Source of the DNA: Mycoplana azooxidifex
Lineage (GTDB): Bacteria; Pseudomonadota; Alphaproteobacteria; Rhizobiales; Rhizobiaceae
Direction of reading: 5' to 3'
DNA length: 64,000 nucleotides
Assembly: GCF_014196765.1 (NCBI RefSeq)
Contig: NZ_JACIEE010000010.1
Span: forward strand, 62,001 to 126,000
The translations under genes were made by a program, and so were the position numbers. The notes under the pieces are model-generated. The model saw nothing but the letters and a program-made list of their open reading frames with translations. It had not been told where the DNA came from and made no database searches. This document shows positions 56,461 to 64,000 of this stretch, one piece after another (the first letter of the stretch is position 1; each line of letters starts with the position of its first letter).

Positions 56461-56853
56461 TCAGAAGGCCTCGAAATCACCGGAGGCCTTGGACAGCGGC
56501 TGGGAGCCGAATGCTCGCAAGGATCCGTTGCCCAGCGCCGTCTTCATGTCGGTCAGCTTCACGAGGTTCAGCGCCGTCGTCACGTCCACGGCCCAGCCTT
56601 CCGGCATGCCGGCGGTGACCTGGCCGAGGAAGTCCGCAAGGCCGCGGGCCTTCTGCACGGCGAGATCGATGCCCTGCAGGACCATCATGCGCTGCGCGGT
56701 ATTTTCACCTGCCTCGGGGTGAAGCTCGGCGAGCTGCGGCTCGATGCGTTCGATCAGATAGGCGACGTCGTGCAGTTCCGAGACGACTCGCATCAGGACG
56801 GCGGGTACGGACTCCTCCATGTCAGTCACTTTGTTCAGGTAGTCGGCTTTCAT
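56461..56853 (-). CDS. cheT: Chemotaxis protein CheT
   Basis: 130-residue, helical cytoplasmic protein, last gene of the che operon. In S. meliloti CheT has been reported to end signalling by acting on phosphorylated CheY and to bind CheR. Seen here: a DxxxQ motif, DLAVQ (D63, Q67), as in the CheZ phosphatase active site, on a long helix. ATG at 56853; 85 bases after cheD. Confidence 0.88.
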   Translation of the reverse strand: MKADYLNKVTDMEESVPAVLMRVVSELHDVAYLIERIEPQLAELHPEAGENTAQRMMVLQGIDLAVQKARGLADFLGQVTAGMPEGWAVDVTTALNLVKLTDMKTALGNGSLRAFGSQPLSKASGDFEAF

Positions 56854-56938
56854 GGTATCTCCGTTTCCACCGCCGCGCCGCCGTCCACAGACCTGCGCAT
56901 GCGGCCAAATTCCTCATGCCCCGAGGCCGCGTCCGGCA

Positions 56939-57493
56939 TCAGAAGAATTCGATCGAGCTTTCCGCCGGCTTCGGTACCGGAACCGGTCGTCGCTCCAGGG
57001 CCACGGTACGCTGGGCTTCCACGCCGGTCAGGGCATGCTGCCGGGCGCGTCCGGACGTGGGCCAGAATTCGAGCTTGCGCCCGTGCTCGCCACCGGTGCT
57101 CTCGCCGACGATCTTGATGCCTTCGTCGGTCAGGAACTGCCGGGCGAACCGTGCATTCTGCTCGCCCACATTGGAGAAGGTCGCAATCGTCTTCGCCCCG
57201 CCGAAGATCTTGGCCTCGAGCCGGTCCCGGCGCGCACCCTGCTTCAGCAGACCGTTGATCAGGAGCTCCATCAGATGCACGCCGTAACGGGTGGCGTCAC
57301 CGCCCGCCGCCATGGCCTCCATGGAGCCGGGAAGCAGGAAGTGGTTCATTCCACCGACGCCCACGACCGGATCGCGCAAGCAGGCGGCGACACAGGATCC
57401 CAGGATCGTCGTCAGCACGACGTCCGGGTCGCTCATCACCTTGTACTCGCCCTGTATCAGGTGGACGCGGCGCGTCCCTGCCTCCGTGATCAT
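56939..57493 (-). CDS. cheD: Receptor deamidase CheD
   Basis: 184 residues, full length. Catalytic Cys and His are present in [20 protein letters not shown] (C34) followed by HFLLPG (H51). It deamidates glutamines on receptors so that CheR and CheB can act on them. Its start overlaps the cheY2 stop by four bases. Confidence 0.95.
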   Translation of the reverse strand: MITEAGTRRVHLIQGEYKVMSDPDVVLTTILGSCVAACLRDPVVGVGGMNHFLLPGSMEAMAAGGDATRYGVHLMELLINGLLKQGARRDRLEAKIFGGAKTIATFSNVGEQNARFARQFLTDEGIKIVGESTGGEHGRKLEFWPTSGRARQHALTGVEAQRTVALERRPVPVPKPAESSIEFF

Positions 57494-57879
57494 TTCAAGG
57501 CCCCGAACACGGCTTCGATGGCCGCTTTCATCTTGTCGATGGTGAAGGGCTTGGCGAGCACGTTGTTTGCACCCAGCGCCGCCGCCTTCTGCACCAGCGC
57601 GCGGTCGCCCTGGGCCGTCAGGATGATGAAGGCCGCCTTCTTCGTCGCCGGATTGGCGCGAACGTGCTGAAGGAAGACCAGGCCATCCATCTTGGGCATG
57701 TTGAAGTCAGAGATGACCAGGTGATGGGGCTGCTGGGTCATGATCTTCAGACCCTGCTCCCCATCGCCGGCCGCGGTGATCTGCTTGAAGCCGAGCTGTT
57801 GCAGCGCGTCTCCCAAAAGCAGTCGGCTGGTCACCTGATCGTCGACGATTAGTACTTTGATTTTCTCAGCGATAGACAT
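57490..57879 (-). CDS. cheY2: Chemotaxis response regulator CheY2
   Basis: 129-residue single-domain receiver: acidic pair D13-D14, phosphorylation site D58, T88 and K110 are all present. In S. meliloti CheY2-P is the main motor-binding regulator that slows rotation, and CheY1 acts as a phosphate sink. Its ATG overlaps the cheB stop (TAATG) and it overlaps cheD by four bases. Confidence 0.95.
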   Translation of the reverse strand: MSIAEKIKVLIVDDQVTSRLLLGDALQQLGFKQITAAGDGEQGLKIMTQQPHHLVISDFNMPKMDGLVFLQHVRANPATKKAAFIILTAQGDRALVQKAAALGANNVLAKPFTIDKMKAAIEAVFGALK

Positions 57880-58937
57880 TAGTCGCTCCCTTCTTTGCGG
57901 GCCGCAGTAAGCTTCAGGATTTCCTCCCCGATGGACGCAAGCGGAAGCTGATGTTCCACTGCGCCAAGTTCGTAGGCCACACGCGGCATCCCGTATACGA
58001 TGCAAGTCTTTTCGTTCTGGCCGATCGTGCGGGCCCCAGCGTGGCGCATTTTCAGTAGTCCAGCCGCTCCGTCCCGCCCCATCCCGGTGAGGATGACGCC
58101 GACGGCATTGCGGCCGGCAAGTTCGGCCACCGAATCGAACAGCACGTCGACCGAGGGTCGATGGCCGTTGACGGGGTCGCGGTCCAACAGGCGGCAGCTC
58201 GGTGCCGACGTGCTGGTGACCTGCAGGTGCCGCTCGCCGCCCGGAGCCAGATAAATCTTGCCGATCTGGAGCCTTGCCCCGTCCGTTGCCTCCTCCACGT
58301 GCGGGGCGCAGATGCGGTTGAGGCGGTCGGCGAAGCTCTTGGTGAAGCTCGACGGCATGTGCTGCGTGATGACGGTCGGCGGACAATTGACAGGAAATTT
58401 CTGGAGAACGGTGATCAGCGCCTCCACGCCGCCGGTCGAGGCCCCGATCGCGACGATCTTGCGGCCGTTGCGATAGGCGTCGGCGGCATTGGCATTGGCC
58501 GGGGGCTGCACCGCCACCACCGGTTCGGAGCGGATGTGGCGCCGCTGGGAACGGGCGGCCGCCTTGACCTTTTCGGCCAGGTCACCGAAGGGACGGGCAT
58601 CGCCGGGCTGGGGCTTGCCGACGCAATCGAAGGCGCCGATCTCGAGCGCGGCGAGGGTCGCCTCTGCGCCGCGATGGGTCAGCGTGGACACCATGATCAC
58701 CGGCATCGGGCGAAGCCGCATGATCTTGTCCAGGAATTCCAGCCCGTTCATGTTCGGCATCTCGATGTCGAGCGTGACGACGTCCGGATTGAGCTGCTTG
58801 ATGGCGTTGCGCGCCTCCATCGCGTCGCTGGCCTGGCCAACGACGTCGACATCGGGATCGGCGCGGAGCACCGCCGTGATCAGGCCGCGCATGGTGGGCG
58901 AATCGTCGACAACGAGAACGCGTGCTGGTGCCGTCAT
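57879..58937 (-). CDS. cheB: Receptor methylesterase CheB
   Basis: 352 residues: N-terminal receiver (1-120, D57 as phosphorylation site), linker, and C-terminal methylesterase with catalytic serine in IGASTGG (S167), histidine in [10 protein letters not shown] and aspartate in [11 protein letters not shown]. It removes methyl groups from receptor glutamates when phosphorylated by CheA. It overlaps cheR by four bases. Confidence 0.96.
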   Translation of the reverse strand: MTAPARVLVVDDSPTMRGLITAVLRADPDVDVVGQASDAMEARNAIKQLNPDVVTLDIEMPNMNGLEFLDKIMRLRPMPVIMVSTLTHRGAEATLAALEIGAFDCVGKPQPGDARPFGDLAEKVKAAARSQRRHIRSEPVVAVQPPANANAADAYRNGRKIVAIGASTGGVEALITVLQKFPVNCPPTVITQHMPSSFTKSFADRLNRICAPHVEEATDGARLQIGKIYLAPGGERHLQVTSTSAPSCRLLDRDPVNGHRPSVDVLFDSVAELAGRNAVGVILTGMGRDGAAGLLKMRHAGARTIGQNEKTCIVYGMPRVAYELGAVEHQLPLASIGEEILKLTAARKEGSD

Positions 58938-59833
58938 GCGCGTCTTCCCCTCCCGGCGAAGCGATAGGTGGTGATGCCGATGTTATCGAAGAGCGCCTTG
59001 GATTCGCCCGACACGCGCTCTGAATGACCGATGTAGAGATGGCCGCCCTCGGCAAACATGCCGGCGAAGCGCGTCCATATCTTCATCTGCGTCGGCTCGT
59101 CGAAATAGATGACGACGTTGCGGCAGAAGATGATGTCGAAGGGGCCCTTGAACGGCCACTGGGCCATCAGGTTCAGCTCGTTGTAGGTGATCAGCTTCTT
59201 GACGCGGTCGTCGACCTGCCACTTGCGGCGGCCGTCGATGTCCACTTCGCGGAAATACTGCTTGCGCATAGCCGGGCTGACGGTTTCGAGAGCGCCGGCG
59301 TCATAGGCGCCCGCACGGGCGAGCGCGAGGATCTTCGGATCGATGTCGGTGGCAAGAATGCGGATATCGTAGTCGGCCGCATTCGGCAGCAGCGACAGCA
59401 GCGTGAGCGCGATCGAATAGGGCTCCTGGCCGTCCGAGGAGGCGGCGGACCAGATGCGGACGCGGCCGCCTGCCTTGGCGCGGGCGATCAGCTCCGGCAG
59501 AACCTCGTTCTTCATATGCTCGAAGTGATGGTTCTCGCGAAAGAAGCGCGTGAAGTTCGTCGTCAGGTGCGACAGCATCTCCCGGCGCGCAGGTGCCCCC
59601 TCGGGCGAGGATACCAGGGTGCAATACTCTCGAAATCCCTTCAGGCCGAGATTGCGGATATGCTTCGACAGCCGTGAATAGACCAGCGAGGCCTTCGACT
59701 CATTGAGATGAATGCCGGCATCGGCATAGATCATCGCCGCGATCTCGGTCAGGTCGCGGCGGGTCAGCGGATATTCGCCCGTTGCCAGGCATTCATCCGG
59801 TGACAGTCTGGGCTCGAAGGCGGTCGAGATCAT
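58934..59833 (-). CDS. cheR: Receptor methyltransferase CheR
   Basis: 299 residues: an N-terminal helical domain (about 25-85), then a SAM-binding Rossmann fold with [18 protein letters not shown] (about 147-164) and [20 protein letters not shown]. It methylates receptor glutamates for adaptation. ATG at 59833 overlaps the cheW stop as ATGA; the longer frame upstream is shadow sequence of cheW. Confidence 0.96.
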   Translation of the reverse strand: MISTAFEPRLSPDECLATGEYPLTRRDLTEIAAMIYADAGIHLNESKASLVYSRLSKHIRNLGLKGFREYCTLVSSPEGAPARREMLSHLTTNFTRFFRENHHFEHMKNEVLPELIARAKAGGRVRIWSAASSDGQEPYSIALTLLSLLPNAADYDIRILATDIDPKILALARAGAYDAGALETVSPAMRKQYFREVDIDGRRKWQVDDRVKKLITYNELNLMAQWPFKGPFDIIFCRNVVIYFDEPTQMKIWTRFAGMFAEGGHLYIGHSERVSGESKALFDNIGITTYRFAGRGRRA

Positions 59834-60294
59834 GCTGCTTCGCTTTCGACATGGGGGAACAGCGCTTCGAGCTCGATCATGCAGATCATCCGGCCCTCGA
59901 TGGCCAGGATGCCGCGGGCGTAGTTCTTCGCCGTCTCGTTGGCGATGTCCGGGGTCGGCTGCACGTTGTCGTCGGTCACGGTCAGGATGTCGGAAACCGC
60001 ATCGACCAGCAGGCCGACGGCCTTCTGGCCTACCTGCGCCACGATGATGACGTGCCGGACCGTCGGCTCCGCCGGCTTCATGCCGAGGCGCATGGACATG
60101 TCGATGATCGGCAGGACCGCGCCGCGCAGATTGATGACGCCGAGCACGTATTGCGGCGCATGCGGCATCGGCGTTGCGGGAGTCCATCCGCGGATCTCCC
60201 GTACCGACATGATGTTCACACAGAATTCCTGATCTTCAATCCGGAAGGCGATGAGCTCCCGGCCCTGCGTCAGTGATTTGGCTGCGTACGTCAT
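59830..60294 (-). CDS. cheW: Coupling protein CheW
   Basis: 154 residues, one CheW domain: LIAFRIEDQEFCVNIMSVRE, YVLGVINLRGAVLPIIDMSM, VGLLVDAVSDIL. It bridges receptors and CheA in the array. It lies four bases after cheA and overlaps cheR by four. Confidence 0.96.
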   Translation of the reverse strand: MTYAAKSLTQGRELIAFRIEDQEFCVNIMSVREIRGWTPATPMPHAPQYVLGVINLRGAVLPIIDMSMRLGMKPAEPTVRHVIIVAQVGQKAVGLLVDAVSDILTVTDDNVQPTPDIANETAKNYARGILAIEGRMICMIELEALFPHVESEAA

Positions 60295-60298
60295 TTTA

Positions 60299-62581
60299 TC
60301 AACCGGTTGCTGCGAGCGAGATTTCTTGTTTCAGGGACTGGCCGCGCGAGGCAGCGACGACGGCGTCGACGTCCAGGATGAGCGCCACGCGGCCGTCGCC
60401 CAGGATCGTCGCCGCGGCGATGCCCGGCACGTGGGTGTAGTTGGCCTCCAGGCTCTTGATGACGACCTGGCGCTGGCCCTGGATCGCATCGACCATGAGC
60501 GCCCGCTGCCCGCCGCCTTCGGATTCGACCAGGAGGGCGACACCGTCGACCGGGTCGGCCTGGGTGGAGCGGAAGTTCAGGATCCGGCCCACATCCACGA
60601 GCGGGCAGAAGGAGTTGCGGATCGAGATCAGCCGCTGGCTGGCGCCGAAGGAATGGATCGCCGAGGCCTCCGGCTGCAGCGTCTCGACGATCGCCGTGAG
60701 CGGCACCACCAGCGTCTGGCCGGCGACCGTGACCACCATGCCGTCGAGAACGGCAAGCGTCAGCGGCAGGCTCATCGTGAAGACCGAGCCCTGGCCGGGC
60801 TTCGACGAGATCGTGATGCGGCCCCCGAGCGCCTGGATCGAGCGCTTGACCACGTCCATGCCGACGCCGCGGCCGGAGATGTCGGAGATCTTGTCGGCGG
60901 TGGAGAAGCCGGCGTGGAAGATCAGGTTGTCGATCTCCTCGTCGGACAGGTTGGCATCGGCGGCGATCAGGTCGTTGTCGATCGCCTTCTGGCGAACCTT
61001 CTCGCGGTTGATGCCGCCGCCGTCGTCGGCAAGCTCGATGACAATGCGGCCGGAGCGATGCTTCGCCGTCAGGCGGACCGTGCCCTCCGGGTTCTTGCCG
61101 AGCGCCTCGCGCTTCTCCGGCGCCTCGAGGCCGTGGTCGACGGCATTGCGGATCATGTGGGTCAGCGGCTCGGCCAGCTTGTCGATGACCGTCTTGTCGA
61201 CTTCGGTGTTCTCGCCCTCGGTGATCAGGCGGACCGACTTGCCGGTGACGTCGGCGATTTCGCGGACGATGCGCGACATGCGCTGGAACACGGGCTTCAC
61301 CGGCTGCGCGCGGATCGCCATGACCGAGTCCTGGATCTCGCGGGTCAGCTGCTGCAGTTCCTCGAGGCCCATGTTGATAGAGGAGACGCCGGTATTGTCG
61401 TTCTCGATGACGCTCTGGGACAGCATCGCCTGGTTGATGACGAGTTCGCCCACCAGGTTGATCAGGCGGTCGACGCGATCGAGATCGACGCGGATGGTCG
61501 GTGCGGCGGCAGCGGCCGAGGCCGCGGATGCAGCCGGGTTTGCGGCGGCGGCGGCCTGTTGCACGGCCGGAGCGGCCCTGGCCTCGCTCCTGGAAGGCTC
61601 GGCGCGGGAAGCAGCCGCTATCGGCACGACGTTGCTCTCCGCAGCAGTATTTGCGCTAGAGAGCGGGGCTGCCGGTTCGTCGGCTTCCCCCGTAGCGTCG
61701 TCGTCGCCGTCGTCGAGGATGGAAAGATCGAACGGGACCGGCTGCATGGGCAGCTCGTCCTTGCCCGCTTCGGCTTCGTGATCTTCCTCGACCGTGCGGA
61801 CCTCGAGATCGCAATCCCATTCGGCGAATTCGAAGACGGTGCGGACGCCGTCCTCGCCCTTCTCCGTGGCGATGGAGATCTTCCACGAGAAATAGGCTTC
61901 CTCGGGGTTCATGTCTTCCAGAGGCGGCAGGCTGTCCATGTCGCAGCGGATGCTCATCTCGCCGATGCGGGAGAGATCGCGCAGCAGCAGCGTGGCCTCA
62001 TTGCCCTTGGCATAGAGTTCGCGCTTGGGATGGAACAGGATCTCGCAGGTGGGCGCGAAGGGCTCGACCGGCTTCTCTTCGCCGCCGAAATCGTCGAAGG
62101 AGAACGGGATCGGCTGGAAGCCTTCGTCGTCTGCTACCGGGGTGGCAACCAGCGCGGGGGCCGGCTTTGCCGCCGGCGCCTCGCTTGCAGCTGGCATTTC
62201 GCCGTTGGCGAGCGCCTCGAGTTCGCGGATCAGCTGCTTGCTGCGCGCTTCGTCGACACCGCCGCCGTCGCGTGCAGCGTTGGTCAGGTCGGCCAGGACG
62301 TCGGCCGACTTGAGCATCACCTTCAGGACGTCCTGGTTCGGATCGAGCTTGTTGGATCGAACGCAATCAAGCGTGGTCTCGAAGACGTGGGCGAAGGACA
62401 CGAGATCGTCCAGGCCGAAGGCACCTGCCCCGCCCTTGATCGAGTGCACCGCGCGGAACACCGCGTTGACGGTCTCCGGGTCGCGATCGCCATCGTTCAG
62501 CTTCAAGAGACCGGATTCCAGTTCAGCGAGCTGTTCCTCGCATTCCTGGAAGAAAATCTCCTTGATTTCGTTCATATCCAT
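60299..62581 (-). CDS. cheA: Chemotaxis histidine kinase CheA
   Basis: 760 residues. HPt domain with phosphorylated H46 (AVHSIKGGAGAF), a long linker with a P2-like part (about 165-280), dimerisation domain (about 365-430), HATPase with N box MIRNAVDHGLE, G1 LADDGGG and G2 GRGVGMDVVK, and a C-terminal CheW-like domain (about 615-760). It phosphorylates CheY1, CheY2 and CheB in response to receptors. Sixteen bases after cheY1. Confidence 0.97.
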   Translation of the reverse strand: MDMNEIKEIFFQECEEQLAELESGLLKLNDGDRDPETVNAVFRAVHSIKGGAGAFGLDDLVSFAHVFETTLDCVRSNKLDPNQDVLKVMLKSADVLADLTNAARDGGGVDEARSKQLIRELEALANGEMPAASEAPAAKPAPALVATPVADDEGFQPIPFSFDDFGGEEKPVEPFAPTCEILFHPKRELYAKGNEATLLLRDLSRIGEMSIRCDMDSLPPLEDMNPEEAYFSWKISIATEKGEDGVRTVFEFAEWDCDLEVRTVEEDHEAEAGKDELPMQPVPFDLSILDDGDDDATGEADEPAAPLSSANTAAESNVVPIAAASRAEPSRSEARAAPAVQQAAAAANPAASAASAAAAAPTIRVDLDRVDRLINLVGELVINQAMLSQSVIENDNTGVSSINMGLEELQQLTREIQDSVMAIRAQPVKPVFQRMSRIVREIADVTGKSVRLITEGENTEVDKTVIDKLAEPLTHMIRNAVDHGLEAPEKREALGKNPEGTVRLTAKHRSGRIVIELADDGGGINREKVRQKAIDNDLIAADANLSDEEIDNLIFHAGFSTADKISDISGRGVGMDVVKRSIQALGGRITISSKPGQGSVFTMSLPLTLAVLDGMVVTVAGQTLVVPLTAIVETLQPEASAIHSFGASQRLISIRNSFCPLVDVGRILNFRSTQADPVDGVALLVESEGGGQRALMVDAIQGQRQVVIKSLEANYTHVPGIAAATILGDGRVALILDVDAVVAASRGQSLKQEISLAATG

Positions 62582-62597
62582 CGGGAGGAACCTCGAT

Positions 62598-62963
62598 TTA
62601 GGCGGTCACGCGCTCGATTGCATCGATGAGTTTGGTGGGGTCGAACGGCTTGACGATCCAGCCGGTCGCACCGGCCTGGCGGGCGCGGTTCTTCTTTTCC
62701 GCATCGCTTTCGGTCGTCAGGACGAGGATGGGGATCGCACGGTACTTCTCGTTGCGGCGCACGCCCTCGATGAAGCCGAAGCCGTCGAGGCGGGGCATGT
62801 TGATGTCGGTGACGATGACGTCGGGATTGGCCTCTTCCAGGACTTCCAGTCCCTCGACACCGTCCTCGGCCTGGATCGTCTCGAATCCGGCATTGTTCAG
62901 TGTCACCAGAAGCATGTTCCGGATCGTCCGTGAATCATCCACGGTAAGCACCTTCTTTTTCAT
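62598..62963 (-). CDS. cheY1: Chemotaxis response regulator CheY1
   Basis: 121-residue receiver with D9-D10, phosphorylation site D53 (VTDINMPRLD), LTTES and the lysine in IVKPFD. In S. meliloti it serves as a sink that drains phosphate from CheY2-P back through CheA, aided by CheS. It overlaps cheS by four bases. Confidence 0.95.
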   Translation of the reverse strand: MKKKVLTVDDSRTIRNMLLVTLNNAGFETIQAEDGVEGLEVLEEANPDVIVTDINMPRLDGFGFIEGVRRNEKYRAIPILVLTTESDAEKKNRARQAGATGWIVKPFDPTKLIDAIERVTA

Positions 62964-63259
62964 CGCTGAATCTCCTTGGCCAGCAGGTGTTCAATGTTGA
63001 CGCCGATGAGTTGCATCGTCTTGAGGAAAGGCTCCGATGCCTTGGCGAACGTGTAGCTGCGCTTGTCGGCTTCCCATGTCTTGGCGGCTGCCATGAGGAC
63101 CTGGGCGCACAGCGCGCCGACGCGCTCGACGGCAGACGCGTCGATCGCCAGGTCGCTGCCCTTGAGCGCCATCAGCTTGTCGCGAAGTGCTGTCGCCTCG
63201 TTGAGATCCAGCACGGGTGCCAGGCTCAGGCTTTTCTGAGCGGCCTTCTTGCTCGCCAT
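62960..63259 (-). CDS. cheS: STAS-domain chemotaxis protein CheS
   Basis: 99 residues, a STAS-like fold (LDLNEATALRDKLMALKGSD, AIDASAVERVGALCAQVL). In S. meliloti CheS binds CheA and speeds the loss of CheY1-P. ATG at 63259 follows AAGGAACGCAGTG; a GTG one codon earlier is possible. Between the receptor gene and cheY1. Confidence 0.9.
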   Translation of the reverse strand: MASKKAAQKSLSLAPVLDLNEATALRDKLMALKGSDLAIDASAVERVGALCAQVLMAAAKTWEADKRSYTFAKASEPFLKTMQLIGVNIEHLLAKEIQR

Positions 63260-63386
63260 CACTGCGTTCCTTGTCTGCTTGTGTCAGTGTTGATTGTCCG
63301 AAAGGTCGGTTCGGGCGCAAACCAGCCGTCGCCTTCGCGCCGGCTGCGTCGCGATGAGAATTCGTGGCAGGGCCGCTCCTGTCGCA

Positions 63387-64000
63387 TCATCGACCCCCAT
63401 ATCCGACTGCGCGAACGGGCGCCGGGGCCGGTGCAGGCGCATCAGAGACCTGCCGGGCCACGTCGGCCTGGCGCGCAGCCGAAGGCTGCGGCTGGCGGAC
63501 ATGAAACTGGCGGATGGTCTGTCCGAGTTCGAGGATGACGGTGTGGAGATCGCCGCCGGCGCGATCGAGGCCTTCGGCCAGATCGACATCGGCGCGGGCC
63601 TGGGCGCTGATGCGACCGAGATCGGCGCCTACCGCATCGAGCCTGCCGACGCCCTCGTCGCTGGCCCGTGCGATGCCGGCGATCGCATCGTTGATGCCCG
63701 TCACCTGCACGACAATGCTGCCGATCGCATCCTGGGTGCGGTTGACGTGGTCGACGCCTGCCTCGACCTGCGCCTTGGTGCCGCTGACCAATTGCTTGAT
63801 CTCGCGGGCCGCATCGGCCGAACGCTGCGCCAGCGCGCGCACTTCCTGCGCGACCACCGCAAAGCCGCGGCCGCTGTCGCCGGCGCGCGCGGCCTCGATG
63901 CCGGCGTTCAGCGCCAGCAAGTTGGTCTGGAATGCGATCTCGTCGATGACGCCGATGATCTGGCCGATCTTTTCGGCGGACGCCTCGATGTCGGCCATCG
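63387..64000 (-). CDS. Methyl-accepting chemotaxis receptor, C-terminal part (runs off window)
   Basis: About 204 residues of the cytoplasmic signalling domain, including the conserved tip [20 protein letters not shown] then [20 protein letters not shown], which binds CheA and CheW. The tail ends in a Pro/Ala-rich linker and VGYGGR rather than the WxxF-type pentapeptide. First gene of the che operon; by position it matches the soluble receptor IcpA of S. meliloti. The sensor half lies outside, so its signal is unknown. Confidence 0.9.
   Translation of the reverse strand, partial: MADIEASAEKIGQIIGVIDEIAFQTNLLALNAGIEAARAGDSGRGFAVVAQEVRALAQRSADAAREIKQLVSGTKAQVEAGVDHVNRTQDAIGSIVVQVTGINDAIAGIARASDEGVGRLDAVGADLGRISAQARADVDLAEGLDRAGGDLHTVILELGQTIRQFHVRQPQPSAARQADVARQVSDAPAPAPAPVRAVGYGGR

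Noticed and set aside
60251-62629. A plus-strand open frame of 792 codons opposite cheA
   Set aside because: Shadow of cheA. The minus strand has all the histidine kinase motifs; the plus frame has none and no ribosome site.
1-64000. tRNA, rRNA, CRISPR arrays, insertion sequences or prophage genes
   Set aside because: Looked for while reading both strands; no regularly spaced repeats, transposase-like proteins or tRNA-like cloverleaf were recognised.

Overview
The window is a piece of chromosome from an alphaproteobacterium of the Rhizobiaceae, close to Sinorhizobium/Ensifer. Evidence: high GC; the split rhizobial flagellar and chemotaxis toolkit (visN/visR, rem, motC, motE, flaF/flbT, cheT, two cheY genes, four flagellins, no sigma-28 gene seen); Rhizobiaceae-type palindromic intergenic repeats; and a gene order that, as far as I remember it, follows the S. 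meliloti 1021 block from the chemotaxis operon to the agl operon and edd almost gene for gene. Gene names below rest on protein motifs plus that remembered synteny. No database search was run.

Layout. 1-10.4 kb is metabolic: the 3' half of edd (Entner-Doudoroff), a repeat element, a small PilZ-like protein, the alpha-glucoside uptake and hydrolysis operon aglEFGAK with its divergent LacI-type regulator aglR, and folD. 10.8-11.6 kb holds a WecG/TagA-type glycosyltransferase. 11.7-22.1 kb holds export gate and axial genes on the minus strand (three small secretion-type proteins, flgJ-like, fliJ-like, fliR, flhA, fliQ, flgD, flbT, flaF, flgL, flgK, flgE). 22.3-28.3 kb holds rem, a lytic transglycosylase, fliK, motC, motB and a FliH-like gene. 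28.7-34.3 kb holds four tandem flagellins (flaC, flaD, flaB, flaA). An opposite-strand GT41 (SPINDLY/OGT-type) glycosyltransferase at 34.7-36.6 kb sits between flaA and fliP. 36.8-42.9 kb is the flgBC-fliE-flgGAI-motE-flgH-fliLP operon. 43.1-46.6 kb is a DUF1217 gene-flgF-fliI-membrane protein operon. On the plus strand, 46.8-52.0 kb carries motA-fliM-fliN-fliG, flhB and one unknown gene. 52.1-53.6 kb carries visNR; 54.4-56.1 kb carries fliF. 56.5-64 kb is the che operon (receptor, cheS, cheY1, cheA, cheW, cheR, cheB, cheY2, cheD, cheT), with the receptor running off the window.

Together the genes make a complete basal body, export apparatus, stator system and chemotaxis pathway. VisNR and Rem would be the regulatory cascade. 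FlbT/FlaF, and perhaps two glycosyltransferases, could act on flagellin.

The most interesting unexplained signals are regulatory. (1) A spaced motif, CTAG-N9-CTTGCG on the plus strand, lies upstream of five minus-strand flagellar operons with identical spacing. (2) Twin GTTAAC boxes lie upstream of flaB, flaD and flaC. (3) Conserved leader hairpins in flaA, flaB and flaD can hide the ribosome binding site. (4) The GT41 gene is inserted beside the flagellin array.
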